DNA of 64,000 nt from Falciphora oryzae (Eukaryota > Ascomycota > Sordariomycetes > Magnaporthales > Magnaporthaceae). The notes beneath the pieces were generated by a model. That model was given only the letters and a program-made list of their open reading frames with translations, was not told the origin of the DNA and did no database searches. A program made the position numbers and the translations under genes. Shown piece after piece: positions 35,711 through 47,662 of this stretch (positions within the stretch are counted from its first letter, which is position 1; the number at the start of each line of letters is the position of its first letter). The stretch spans positions 69,851 to 133,850 of the forward strand of contig JNVV01000013.1 in the NCBI GenBank assembly GCA_000733355.1, read 5' to 3'.

Positions 35711-38461
35711 GCACGACGCGCGCACTTTCTCTCGACTCTCTCTCCCTTGTCTCGCAGGTCCCGATCGACTGGGGAAACGCCACATCGACGGAGACGGGCG
35801 ACGACGACGGAAAAATGGAAAATTTTGGGTTGGTGACGGAGCTTTTGGGACTGTCCTCACGGCGTTTGTTTTAATGGCAAATATGCATGGTTCTTTTTAC
35901 ACGGCATTTACTTTTTCCAGCCCACACGGTGTGTCCTCGCAACGATGGACGGTTGGCAGGCGTGACTCTCCTCCCATGACCGGTTGCCACATTTCCGCGC
36001 TGTTGCCGGCTGGACTTTCCAACCGTCTTCATTTTTCTCTCTCCTTCGGATCATGGACTTTTCACCGAGGGATTGGACGGATGGATGGCTTGGGAGTTTT
36101 CTGTGACGAGGAGATGATAGAGGAAGCCGGGCAAAACAAAGCCGCTACTGCCGATAGCAGGTGTGGTGCCCTGGCGAACATGAACACGACAGCCCCTTGC
36201 GCGTTGATCTTGGAACGTGGACATGTGCTTCCAGGGCTACTGGGCGCCGACGTGGGTGTGCAAAAGGGAGAAGCTCGATATCGATATCCACAGGGCAGAT
36301 GGCTTCCAAGAGACTCTGGTCCATAATCAACAGCGTGGGCCGTCCAAGCTAGGGGATATGCGGTGTTTCTGGTCTCACCGCCTGGAGATCCTCATTGCAG
36401 CGTGGGGACGTTCTTATGCCGGGATCACGCGGCTCTCCGGGGTTGCCCACAAACGCATGAGGACCAAGTCTGGAGGTGCCGGCGATGGACCGGGACCGCC
36501 CACGCAGAGTCTTGCGGCGGGAATCATGCATGTGTGCGAGGTGGCCCGCGGGAGCGGTGTCGCCAGCATACGAGGAATTGTCCTTGGTCGCCCTTTTGCA
36601 TCATCATCACCTTCGATTTCGGTCTGGAGGGCCCGATCCATTTGCCCAGCCTGTGGGGTCGAGGCGGCCGTCCAATGCCACGGACTGGCCGAACAATAAC
36701 CACCGACCGCCTGGGCTTCCATGACAGCTTCCCCTTCCTGGTTCCTGACGGGAGGCGCTTCTGGCCTGCGACCTCTTCCCGCCGTGCTACTGAACGTGCC
36801 GCCCACGACAGCCTGGCTGGCTTGCTCCTGTAGCTTCCGTCACTTCAATTCATCGCTCCCGAACCTGTTACGTTTGTCCGTTTATGTTTCCGGGTGTATC
36901 GTGCCCAAAATACTTGGCTTCGTTGCTTCTAGTCATGGAATATGTGTCTGGCGCGCGAGCTAACCAGCAGTTCATTTGTAGGTTTCGGTTTGATTCGAGA
37001 ACTGGTTGCTGCTGCTTTGAGTCGCCTGCAGCAATAACCCAACATCTGGGTGTAAGCGTTTCTGAGGTTGCTAGGGTCCTCGGTTAGGGGCATGTGAGGG
37101 GGCTTCGATGATCCATCCAGCCTTCTCTGCTACGACCAAATCCGCAGTGAGAGAGCATTGGGGCGTGGTATGCACTGTATCCGTGCGCCACATTGTTGTC
37201 GGTGCAAATGCGCAGGAAGGGGAGGCTGGACAAGCCTAGACTGCTTCATAAGCAAAGGGGCCAAGGAGGCCAAGGCTGGATTGTCGCCCACGACAGCATT
37301 GTCTCTGGTGCCGCCCGTCTGCCCATCGCCAACGGACGAGAAACAGAACCAACCTATCAAACGGGAGCAGTGGCGGGCGGTCGGCAAGGTCGCGTCCATG
37401 ATTGGTGGCATCTGCGCGTGGCTCCAAACGCCTGCCCTTTGCGGAAATCGGCATCTAGCGTTTTTGCTGAGCGACGGGACACGCGGCCACCGATATGGAG
37501 ACAGGGCAGTGGAGAGAGCGTGGTAGCGCGAAATGAGGAGGAGTCAGGTTCGGGGGAGGCCATGCTTGGCCCCCTCAGCATTTGGGACATTTGGGTCGCC
37601 CTGCACCCAGGCGGGCGGAGCCTGCAACGCCAACATTAGAAAATTGGAGCCTGCCCCAGCCAGGACGGACAGCCTCCCAGCGTGGGCGCAAGCCGCCACT
37701 CACAGGCCCGATCGGTGGTGGCACCGCGCGTGCATTCAATTTGAATTTGGTTTTCTGCTTGATGCCATCCATGTGCTGCGCTGGCGTCTCCAGCCCTCCC
37801 GCCTTATCACGCCCAAGTATTGACGCTGCCGCCAGCCGCCCATCGTGCGAGGAGGGCCGTTTGACCCTGCGCACATTGGTAGCCTCTGTATCTTGTATTG
37901 ATTGTCTCCTCCCTCACTCCGCGCATGTATTCCAGCGCATAGGGCGGCCCCATTTCGTCGACGTACGTGGCACCTGGGGGACTTTCTTCCCGCAGCGCTG
38001 GCTGTGCCGAGCGATTGAGTGTCCCCTGATGGTCCAATCCAGCAGCGCTCCGTCCCTCAATTTCTGCCTCCCCAGCCCTCACAACGCAACCCGAAAGCCC
38101 GAAGCGGTTTTTTTGAAGCTGGCCCCCTGCCAAAGCCAAGCACTCCTGCTCAACAGGAGCCACCCAGCTGAACCACACCCGCCATCCACATCCCCTGTGC
38201 CAACTTTCTTCTCGATCCTCTCCTATTTTTTTTTTTTCCCTCTCGTCCCTGGTCACGACGCAGCACAACACCGACTAAACATAGACCGACCGAAACGGCA
38301 CGCCCATCTGAGCATGCCTAGGGCAACCGGCCGCCATTCGCCCTTCCCCTAGCAACGCCCATTTCCCAGTATCCTTTGGGCAGCCGTCCTCGCTCCTGGG
38401 CCGCTCAGCAGGCTCACACCCCCAAACACCCCCATCACCAGCCGCCTCGCCCCACGCGGAA
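35711..38461. other. Intergenic region eL43 to MSS4
   Basis: About 2.75 kb with no recognisable gene. It should hold the eL43 terminator region and the MSS4 promoter and leader. The leader side (38200-38460) is pyrimidine-rich, with a T run at 38227-38238. Frames of 100-260 codons in the middle overlap one another, and none has a domain. Confidence 0.5.
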
Positions 38462-41400
38462 ATGCCCTCGTTCCTGAACCAGCAGCACGAGAGCACCCAC
38501 ATCTTCAATAGCAACAGCGGCATCGTCCACCTCGAACTCGACGCCTCGTACGACGGCTTCCCGCGCGACAAGGTCAATGGACCCCAGCACACGCCCAAAG
38601 AATCCTCCTCGCACAACTCAAATGACAGTTTCGACGCGGCTTCCAGCAGCAGTTCTAGCAACACGTCTACCAGCTCGTCGTCTGTCTGTCCCGCCAACGC
38701 GCGCGTGAACGGGGACGGCGCGGTAGACGCTGCCAAGGAGAGATTCAGGGCCGCTGCCGACGCCGCCGCCATGACGTCGGCTACCGTGATGATGAATGGG
38801 AGGACGGGCAGCGAGAAGCTGGGTTCGGTTCAATCCGAGATCTTGACACGCAAGCCGCTCTCGAACGGGATTTCATCCATGACCCTGGTTGACCGGACCG
38901 TCGCGCCCCAGCAACAGAACCTACACCATCACCATCAGCAGCACAATCACCAGCGTCCTCGCACGCCACCGCACCGATTGAGCAATGGCACTCGGGACAA
39001 CGATCCCTCGTTTGCACCCAACAACCACAGCAGGGACAACCAGCCGCGGCCTTCGGTGACGTCGACAAATGGCGAATCGATACCACCGACTCCCCACGAG
39101 ATGCAAACGAGGCACGCAAACAAGGGGGAGTTCACACCTCTAGATACATCTCCGCCCAGTGCTACTCTCACCGTGCCGTCCAGCAGTCTGCCTGGCTTCT
39201 TCTCCACCCCAACGAGTCCTGCCATATCGAGTCCCCTCTCGGACCCGGGCAATCGCAACCCCAATCAGCCACACAGGTTTTCCTCACCACCGCACTATCA
39301 GTCAGCGGGGGCTACGCCCACATCGTCCTCTGCCGCCCTGGCCCCCCCTGGCCAGGGTCTGAAGCACCGCCATACTCTGGAGGTCCCTAAGGCCGGGCCC
39401 TCGCGAGGATCGCGGGATGGAGCGGATACGGCCTATGCCAGCGGCCGCTTTTCTCCCACGGGCACGCCGGTGGGCGGCCGGAGGCCATCTTTGAGTTTGG
39501 GGCGGAGGAACACGAGGTCGCTGCACTCCGAAATGCCCCGAGACGAGGTCATCCCCGACGACGACGCCCTTAGGTGGGCCGAGGCTTACCGCCAGAAGCG
39601 GGCCAGCAAGCGGAAGCGCTTGGAGTTGGAGGACGATGATCGCGTGCTTGTTGGCACCAAAGTCGACGAGAGCCACGCAAACTGGGTTGCCGCCTACAAC
39701 ATGCTGACGGGCATCCGTGTCTCGGTCTCGCGCACAAACGCAAAGCTGGACAGACCGCTGACTGACGAAGACTTCCTGGCGAAGCAAAAGTCTACTTTTG
39801 ATATGTAAGTATTCCACTCGACGTGACCACGGGGTTTTCTCACCCGTCCGGGACTATTTCTCACCAACGACTTTCCAGCGCCGGCAACGAACTTGTCCCT
39901 TCCGCCAAGTACGACTTCAAGTTCAAAGACTACGCCCCGTGGGTGTTCCGACGACTTAGGGCCCTATTCGGCCTTGACCCGGCGGACTATCTCATGTCTC
40001 TGACCGGAAAGTACATCCTCTCCGAGCTCGGCTCCCCCGGAAAGAGCGGCAGCTTCTTCTACTTCTCCCGCGACTACAAGTACATCATCAAGACCATACA
40101 TCATGCCGAGCACAGGTTTTTGCGCAAGATCCTCAAGGACTACTACGAACATGCTCAAAACAACCCGAACACGCTGCTGTCACAATTCTACGGGCTGCAT
40201 CGTGTCAAGGTTCAGTATGGCAGGAAGATTCACTTCGTGGTCATGAACAACCTTTTCCCGCCGCACCGCGATATCCACCAGACCTTCGACCTCAAAGGCT
40301 CGACGGTTGGGAGAGAGTACAAGGAAGACAACCTGGGCACTAACCCCCGGGCAACGCTGAAGGATCTGAACTGGCTGCGGCGGCAGAAGCACCTGGAGCT
40401 CGGCATCCAGAAGAAACAGCTTTTCCTAGAGCAGCTGAGAAAGGACGTGAAATTGCTGCAGAAGCTCAAGATCATGGACTACTCGCTGCTGATCGGCATC
40501 CACGACCTGAAGAAAGGAAACGACGAGAACCTGCGACACAAGACACTCCAGGTGTTCAACCCTGGAGGTGCGGCAGACGTGGATGACCAGGATCCGGGCA
40601 AGTCTGTGCTGCTCAGGACCCCGTCAAAGTTGGAAAACCAGCGCAAGGCCCGGGAGCTTCGGCAGATGATCAAGGCTGAGCGCCCGATTCCGATGGGAGA
40701 AGGCAGCAGCACCATGCCAGATGAGCTCGAGGAAGGGACGAGGTCCGATTCTGTTTTCTACAAGGACGATGGCGGATTCCAAGCCACACATGAAGACAAC
40801 ACCCCGGGAGAGGAAATCTACTACCTCGGAGTCATTGATTGCTTGACTCACGTAAGTCGCCGCCTATCTCTACTTCTATCCGCACCTCGGGTGTATTGGC
40901 GTGACGGATATTGACAGCCCCCGTGCAGTACGGAATAATCAAAAAGATTGAGAACTTCTGGAAGGGACTCTCGAGCGACCGAACCCAGATATCCGCGCTC
41001 CCTCCCGAGGAATACGGCGACCGCTTCCTCGACTTCATGTCAGGCATAACGATGTCCCCCGAAGAGGCCGCACGCGAAGCGCGAGATCGCGAGGCGAGAG
41101 AGCAAGCATCAGCAGCAGCAATTGCGGCAGCCGAACGGCATGATGCTGAGGGTAAAGGCAAGGAGCGTGTCTCAAGCTGGAACAGCAGCATCCGGCGAAA
41201 GTCGGCATCCGGCCCTTCTGGCATTCCTCCCGTCCCTACGCACCAACCCCCTCCGATTCCGCAACATGCCTCTCCCGCGCGATCACCGGAGGCAGATGCT
41301 GTAATTCGCAGGGCGGCGCAGGAGGCGTTCAAGAACCCAGATCGTGAACAGAATGTCCCGGAGAGGGTCATCCGCACCGTGGTCCCGGCTCCAGGGGGAG

Positions 41401-41957
41401 TCTCCACCTCCGCGACCGTCGCTTCTAGCGGCATAATGGTGAACGGACTCGTGAACTCTGCGGGGCCTACGGAGCGTCGTGAGTCGCTTCAAGCCGCTCC
41501 TGTGCTGCCCGTCGTGGAGGAGACTGCTGAGGCATCGTCAACTGGAGGACGCAGCAGGAGTCGTGCCTCGAACAGGTCGGCCATCTCGACGACGGATAGC
41601 GAACGTCCGATCACGCCCGCCAAGGACGCCCCTGGCCTCCCCGCCGTGTCGCAACAGGCCGGCTTTGGGATCCTGTCGTACAGCTCTAGTCGTGGGAGCA
41701 ACAGGCCTCCCGGGCATCCACCGCCAACACCGCCGAAGAGCAGTCACCTGAAGCCCGAGAGCGCCGATAGCGGATACGGAGTGGTGGGTGGAAGTGCCAG
41801 TGTCTCCACCGGGAGGGCCAGGTCTGGTTCTGGTTCGGCGAGCCTGGGTAAGGGCGGCATCAGCCGGAACAGCCTGGATAAGGCCCTGCCACCGCTTCCC
41901 CGCAAGAACGATCGTCTCCACCTCGGCGAATTTGGGGCAGCCCTCGATCGGCTATGA
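38462..41957 (+). CDS. MSS4: Phosphatidylinositol-4-phosphate 5-kinase
   Basis: Makes PI(4,5)P2 from PI4P at the plasma membrane and so controls actin organisation, endocytosis and cell-wall signalling. Three exons (38462-39804, 39879-40851, 40929-41957) join in phase to 1114 residues. The N-terminal 360 residues are low complexity (Ser, Asn, His, Pro). A conserved charged segment (DDDALRWAEAYRQKRASKRK) precedes the kinase domain at about 448-830. The domain shows YKYIIKTI (ATP lysine), FDLKGSTVGRE, KIMDYSLLIGIHD and the activation-loop block YYLGVIDCLTHYGIIKKIEN, the last split by intron 2. A Ser/Pro-rich tail of about 270 residues follows. The block order and motifs match type I PIP kinases (yeast Mss4, fission yeast Its3) and not Fab1, which carries FYVE and chaperonin-like regions. 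Confidence 0.96.
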
Positions 41958-43375
41958 GGGTGCTTGTGACAAACGGGCTCCCAATCCAGCTTATCGACCC
42001 GATGAGTTTATATATAGGGCGGCGAGTGTGAAGGGGAGTTTGGATCAGTCCCGGCTCGTCGATGATTGATGGTACAGGTGAGAAGTGGGATGGGCTCCTT
42101 GGCATGCAAGGCGGAGCCAAATAACCACTACAATCGCCCCCTTCCTTGGCTTGGTTCTTTGGGCATTTTGGGAAGCCTTCACAGCCCTTTCGTTTCCTTT
42201 TTTTTTTTTTTTTTCATCTTCCCCTTGTCTTCTTTGCTTCTCTAGTCTACTCTCGCGAGATCGTCATGATACCACTATTGCATGGAACAAGCATAAAGTC
42301 AGCCTTCTGTCTCCTGTCAGTCTCCTTTGTCTACTCGTGTCCACTTCCCTTTCTCGAATATTGTTATCTCTTCGCCAGTCATCTTTCTGATCCCACTCCG
42401 CCCTGTCAACTGTTCTCGTTACTCACTGCCCCCTCACTCTCACATCGCCCGAACTTACCTCATGGCCTCTTCCTACGCTTACCCCGTTGTCTTGCGCGTC
42501 CCTCTTCTCTCTTTTTGAGGTCCTCGGATATACCGTCATACATGGGCCGTTTTGTGCGACAAATGATGTCTGGAACAAGCCCCAGCTCTGACACTGGGAG
42601 CCACTGACGTCTTTCCTCCTTTTTTTGTATGGCGCTTTATGTTTGGTTCATATTGTTTTGCTCTTCGTGAAGCCGCACCCTTTGCCAGTCGCTGGCCAAG
42701 CTAGATATACAGGGTGTGGTGCTATGGTGGATGTCGTCGCAAACGAGGATGCGGTCGGCAATGGTCATATTGTAGATATAATATTCTCGTGGCGTGTCTT
42801 TTGTCTTTTTTTTTTTTTTCCTTTACCTTTTTCTTCTCGACGGCAATACCTCATAGACCTCCATTGGATGCAGATTTCTCCCGGGCGGGGAAGGGGGTGA
42901 AATAGAAGGGTCGTTAGCAGTTAGAATATGAGACTGTCCATTCTATAACATCAGGTTCGTGCAGAGGGATGATACTGCGTGCTTTTCCAAGCAGCTGGCC
43001 CAATGCCTTGGACTCTGACCTCCCGGCCTACCTAAGCATGCGTTTTGAGGTCGTATTCATGATGACGTTTTGAAAAACACCTACGAGGTATGCGGAGGTG
43101 TGGACTACAAACAAATGCTCACATCTAGGAGCAACCCGGCGTGCTGTGGTCTTTTGATAACCCCTCACACTTCTTTCCGCGTCGAAATGCATAGCGCGTC
43201 AAGTACGAGCCCCCGTGATAAATTGTATGAACTGTATAGACATCTCGATTATCACTTGCCTCGACTTTTTATGCCGGTTCGTTTCTTACTTTACACAGTA
43301 TCGTTACAAGGTAATTACAGTATGCCAAAAAAAAAGGGTCGTGAAGCGTAATGGGCACCCGCTACAAGCTCCGCC
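41958..43375. other. Convergent 3' region MSS4/COA6
   Basis: About 1.4 kb between the stops of two converging genes. It is T-rich, with runs at 42198-42214 and 42809-42821, and carries AT-rich signals such as TATATATAG near 42009. It probably contains both 3' untranslated regions. No coding region is recognised. Confidence 0.5.
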
Positions 43376-43824
43376 CTATTTGAAGGTGACGTTGGAGTCC
43401 ATCTTGATCGCGCCTTGTGCTTCCAGGGCCTTTAGCCTCTGTTCCTTTTGGTAGTTGGCAACCCTGTATTTCTTGAAGTGTGTAACCTATGCGAGTGGGA
43501 GAAAGTGTCAGCGGATAGTTTGTTTAGTGCGATGCCTCCCACTCCCCCCTTTTCCTGCTTTTGGGCACCGGTGGAACAAAACAAACGGCGACGTACCCAC
43601 TGCGCAGCGCAGTTCTGCTCGAACGCCTTGCTCTCGCCGCCGCACGCTTTCGCGGCGGCCTTGCCGTCCTTGACCGGGTCGATGATTCCCGCCTTGTCGA
43701 GGCAGGCAAAGTAGGCGTCGCGCGAGTCCCAGCAGCGCTTCCTCTCCGAGCGCGAGGGCACGACGGCGCCCTGGCGCACCTCCTCGGCGCGTTTCTGTTC
43801 TTCGGACTTGAAGAGGCCGAACAT
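43376..43824 (-). CDS. COA6: Cytochrome c oxidase assembly factor 6
   Basis: Small intermembrane-space protein needed for copper delivery to the CuA site of cytochrome oxidase subunit 2, acting with Sco proteins. Two exons (43824-43597, 43486-43376) join in phase to 112 residues. The CHCH-type module has the family's twin cysteines: Cys31 and Cys41 (CX9C, in RKRCWDSRDAYFAC) and Cys61 and Cys72 (CX10C). This CX9C/CX10C spacing is diagnostic for COA6 and separates it from Cox6b. VTHFKKYRVANYQ follows as a basic C-terminal helix. The intron has a GTACGT donor and a CATAG acceptor. The N terminus MFGLFKSEEQ lacks a cleavable presequence, as expected for Mia40-dependent import. It is divergent from SYS1. 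Confidence 0.93.
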
Positions 43825-44766
43825 GGCCGGTTGGGTGGCTGGCTACCTAGCTATGTAAGGCCGTCGAGTTTCGAATTTGCGCGTGCGGGGTGGTCTCTCG
43901 ATTGCGGCCGTCGTGGATTGAAGTATGTTGGCTTTTTCAAGGGCGGGCGATGCCGGTATAGCGTACAAAAGCAGGGTTAATGGGCTGTCGTCGAGTCCTC
44001 AATTCTTCCAAGCGTCGACGGCGGCGGCGGGCAGCAGCTCCACTGACGTACTTGCGCTGAAGCTTCACACAATGCGCTTCAGATGCGGGACTCGCGCTGT
44101 CACGTGCCCCGCGGCAGAAGCCTTTGGGCGGTCAGCGAGGGCGCGCGCGGCCGGCACCTTGCTCCAAACTGCCGGGACGAGGCAGCAGATCTGCCAGCGC
44201 TGGACCCCTGCCCGCGCGCTCTGGCCCGCCCGCTGTGGAACCAAATTTGTCGAGGCAGCAGCAATCGAGCGGCTTGACACGTCTCTGGCTGCTGCTGCTG
44301 CGCCCAGCGACACGGCCACGACCGACGGCAAGCACGCCACACATAGCCTACGAGCGAACCCTGGAAAACGTCGGAACCCGCAAGTGCAACCCCGGACTTG
44401 ACCTGGCATCGGCTGCCCGCCAGAGTCGCATCGCGGCGAATTGCACAACCCCCTTTTTTACGCCATACCAGCGCGGCCGCCCCCTGTCCTTACCCGTCAC
44501 CAACCGCGGCCGCGTCTTTCAACTTCAAACTCGGCGCCGGGAAGGCCCGCACCGGACGAAGGCGTTCCACGCCGTCCTCAGCACGGATACGTCCCCCGGC
44601 GAAACCGGCCGAACGACATATCATCACCAGTCAAGACCCCACCAGCCCACGGGGCTCGACGACACCTGGAACCTGACCGGGAGGGCGGGAGACAGGGACA
44701 GAGGAGGAACAAGAAGAGGGGTAGAAACCACACACGGGCCGGCCCGGTCCCAGTCAGCGAACAGAG
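43825..44766. promoter_or_regulatory. Divergent promoter region COA6/SYS1
   Basis: About 0.94 kb between two start codons on opposite strands. It is GC-rich, with no obvious TATA box. A long plus-strand frame beginning near 44124 runs into SYS1 in another phase and is judged spurious. Confidence 0.55.
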
Positions 44767-45552
44767 ATGGCGCGGAGACGCAGGCCACCGCGCGCCGGCG
44801 CGCTGACGGAGCTGCCACCGCTCAAGATCCTGTCGCAGATGGCGATCCTGCAGGCCGTCTACTATGCCGCGGCGCTGGTGCTCATGCTCTTCACCGCGCT
44901 CGTCTACGGCCGCACCTTCTCGCTAGACCTCCTCTTCGGCTGGGAGTCGGTGCGCGGCGACACCACGCAGGGCTGGCTGACGGCCTTTGTGTGGGTGCTC
45001 GATGGCGGGCTGGTTGTGTGAGTTTTTTTTTTTTTCTTCGTCCGCACGCAGTGAACCCCTTTTTGTCTCCCACGCCCGCGTGTGTTCGATCGTGATTACC
45101 TCTTGCGCGAAAGACCCCTTGGCTAACCAGAAAATCTCCACCCCAGCTCCCTCATCCTCGTCCTCGTCGTCGTCCGCTCCAAGCTCGTGCCCGACTTCGC
45201 CATCTCGCTGCATGTCGTGCACCTGATGGTCACCTGGCTCTACACCGGCCTCATGCCGCGCCACCTCTTCTGGTGGCTGACCATGGCCGCCTCGAGCGCC
45301 TGCGCCGTCGGCCTCGGCATCTGGGGCTGCCGGTACCGCGAGCTGATGCCCATCAGCTTCGGCGGCATCGGCGGCGGGTCGTCGTCTTCTGCCAACGCCG
45401 GCGCCGGCAGGTCTGGGAACGGGCAGGGCAGCAGTGGCGATGCCGGCGACGAAGAGCAGGGCTTCTCGAGGGGTCGGGGCAGGGGTAGAGGCAGGGACGG
45501 CGGAGGAGAGTACGAGATGATGAATATGAATGGCGGCAACGGAGCGAAATAG
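44767..45552 (+). CDS. SYS1: Golgi integral membrane protein Sys1
   Basis: Four-helix membrane protein of the late Golgi that recruits the Arl3 GTPase and so supports Golgi-endosome trafficking. Two exons (44767-45017, 45147-45552) join in phase to 218 residues (yeast protein about 200). Membrane segments are visible at about 27-48 (ILQAVYYAAALVLMLFTALV), 67-93 (WLTAFVWVLDGGLVV continued by SLILVLVVVRSK across the intron), 98-115 and 120-140. LKILSQMAILQAVYY and HLMVTWLYTGLMP are typical Sys1 blocks. The tail is Gly/Ser/Arg-rich and hydrophilic. The intron starts GTGAGT and ends CCCCAG. It is divergent from COA6. Confidence 0.9.
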
Positions 45553-45849
45553 ACATTCGGTTGTTTTGTGTGTCCCTATGGCCCTGTAATTTGCAAAAGG
45601 GAGGCTTGCCTTTTCTGGTTATTTTTGGTATTATTTTTCTTGTACCGCCGTTCTCAGAGCATGGTTTGGCGTTGATGGCTGGGGTCTGGGTGTCGAACCA
45701 CTCAATAGAGATATGTTTACAAGAGTAACTGTATGCCGAACGAATAGTTTGTGGTCAAAGGATTGATGAAGGCGAGTATTTTGTTCTCGGCCTTATTCAG
45801 ACAACCGATAACCACAGACATGTAACCGCGGTTCTCCTAATAGTCCTAG

Positions 45850-46240
45850 TACAACCATCTTTGCTGGCCTTGGTTGACTTTGGTCTCCCCTCCTGTTCCT
45901 GCTCCTTGTCGAAACAAGCTCCGGCCGGGCAGTCTGGCCTTCTGTGGTTGCTCTTGGTGCATTCCCTGACCGGCAGACAAATGGGCTAGTGGGCAATACT
46001 TGCCTGGTCACGACGGCATTGGGTAGTTGACCGCAAAAGTTGGCTCACCGTCTCAACTGAGCCCTCCACGAGGTATCTGCGACGACGACGACGACGACGA
46101 TGATGATGATGATGATGACTGTTTTGCTCAGTCCGAGGCGGACCAGCCCTCCTATTGGAGTATGGCGCAATTGTAGCCATGCCGTGTGTGCACAAGTAGA
46201 GCCTATCTTCGGGGCTCCACGGGCAGCCAGCCTGTCAAAC
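45850..46240 (-). pseudogene. Duplicated 3' fragment of the SNF2 helicase gene (exons 9-10)
   Basis: This is a diverged copy of the 3' end of the helicase gene at 48934-52529. It covers the exon encoding motif VI and the segment RYLVEGSVE, the following intron and the last exon. The copy keeps the GCCGGTCAG acceptor and then reads ATGCACCAAGAGCAACC against ATGCACTCGCAGCAAAA in the intact gene. Similarity runs on into the 3' untranslated region (GTCAACC, AGGCCAG). It is not functional: the frame is disturbed and the QAIGRAVRLGQ motif is replaced by unrelated residues. The piece equivalent to VVVTRYLVEGSVE carries an expanded GAC/GAT microsatellite. The fragment is colinear with a second piece at about 48685-48748. 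Confidence 0.75.
46081..46119 (+). repeat. (GAC)6(GAT)6(GAC) microsatellite inside the helicase relic
   Basis: Thirteen perfect triplets occupy the position where the intact helicase has a short GGTGACGACGACC stretch. The expansion therefore arose inside the duplicated exon 9. Confidence 0.9.
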
Positions 46241-47531
46241 TGGCGTGACACTCGGCGTCCTTCCCACCCACACCTTTTTGTTCTGGTCTAGGATCGGAAC
46301 CGGCAAATCAGGCGATAACCCGGTGTTTCCCCGGCCGGTGCACCCGGCGCCAGACTTTGCTTCTCTTCCAACGGTATGTGGCAAGGGGAAAATCTCCGAG
46401 CGCCGACATGTGCGCCCGGCGCGCCCGGACGACTTCCGACCGTCCCCAGATCCACCGTCTGTGTGTGGGCGACGCAATACGTAGGGCGGACGCGATCGTC
46501 GATCGGGCGATGCTCCCGTGTGGGATGTGGGGCGAAACGGCGTCAACCTCCTCTCCCGAAGCAGACGCTGCAGTTCACAGGGTGACGGCATATTCAATGC
46601 TGGTTCTTTTCCCCTTATAGCAGGCTGCACTGGCAGCCACCGGCCGCCGAGATTGCTTGATTTCACATGCTGTCAAGTCTGGAGCGAGAGCTGTCGTCCA
46701 CCAATGCTGCCCGGCGAATATTGATGCCATCTTCTCGTGGAAGCCACCAGGGGCAACCCGCATCGCAGGCCACCAAGTCCGATTAAAATCCACCAAATGG
46801 CACCCATTTAGGAGCATTAGATATCCTAAGAGGAGCACGACAAAGACATGACGGAGCAGCCAGCAGAACGCGGGCCACTTCGGCCTCGGTGCTTGGTGGG
46901 CTTATGGTGGTGACATCCGGCGGAGACAACCAAAAGTTGGCCGACCTGGCCGGCCAACCAAACCAGCGGCCTGTGCTGGCGCCGGGCGTCCAGTTGAACA
47001 TGTGCCTGGTGAGAATTAGGTGTACGTTGTGTCGCATCAGATACCAAGATCGGGCGGGCTGGTCGCAACGGCATCGCAACGGCAGTGCATGATGCTTCAA
47101 GTCGCGGCGATATTGGTTCTGGCCAGACCCGGTTGGCTCCCGCGCCCGATCTGGATCCATTCTTACCCCTTTTCCTTGGGCTTCCCTTACGGAACCAACA
47201 TCGCCATCAGGGTATACGACTTTCTCAACCGGGAAGGTGGCTGCGCGTAAACATCCACCCAGGCAGTCGACAAGCTCGGCTATCCTTGGAAAAAGGATGC
47301 CAATCAGCGTCTTGGATCGCTGCCCGGAGTCGCATTCGATCAGCGACGCGGGGCCACCCCCGCCCTACACCACCGCCACCACCACCGGCATATGTAGTCG
47401 TATCGCCGGCACCCGCGGCCAAGATTCCCCGCAGAATCTAATGTCGCCCGAGGGGCTGACCCCAGACGGGCACATCGAGCGTGTTATCATGGCTCTGGGT
47501 GGCGTGGCCGGTGGCCGGGCAATATCCAAGA
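46241..47531. other. Sequence between the helicase relic and the secreted-protein gene
   Basis: About 1.3 kb without a recognisable gene. Part of it must be the promoter of the secreted protein at 47663. Minus-strand frames at 46.2-47.2 kb show no domain. This stretch together with 47.5-48.7 kb separates the two helicase fragments. Confidence 0.45.
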
Positions 47532-47538
47532 TATAAAG
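47532..47538 (+). promoter_or_regulatory. TATA box of secreted-protein gene
   Basis: TATAAAG lies 131 bases before the ATG at 47663 and is followed by a CT-rich leader. It fits a strong, regulated fungal promoter. Confidence 0.5.
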
Positions 47539-47662
47539 CAGCCGATCTCCGCACACGACCAGCCATTGTTTCTTCTCCCCTTTCTCTCCGCTGACTGACA
47601 AGTCACCAGGAAAACTTCAAGCTATCGGCTCTCCCTCCCCTCGGCGGCACCAATCAGCCACC

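Noticed and set aside
36000..38000. Frames of 150-250 codons between eL43 and MSS4
   Set aside because: Several overlap on both strands, with biased composition (Arg, Pro, Ser, Trp) and no recognisable motif.
44124..45095. A 323-codon plus-strand frame overlapping the COA6/SYS1 promoter and SYS1 exon 1
   Set aside because: It is Arg/Pro/Thr-rich without a domain and runs through SYS1 exon 1 and its intron in another phase.
45850..46240. Repeat-induced point mutation as the cause of helicase-relic decay
   Set aside because: Differences from the intact copy are not dominated by C-to-T or G-to-A changes; transversions and a repeat expansion are also common.
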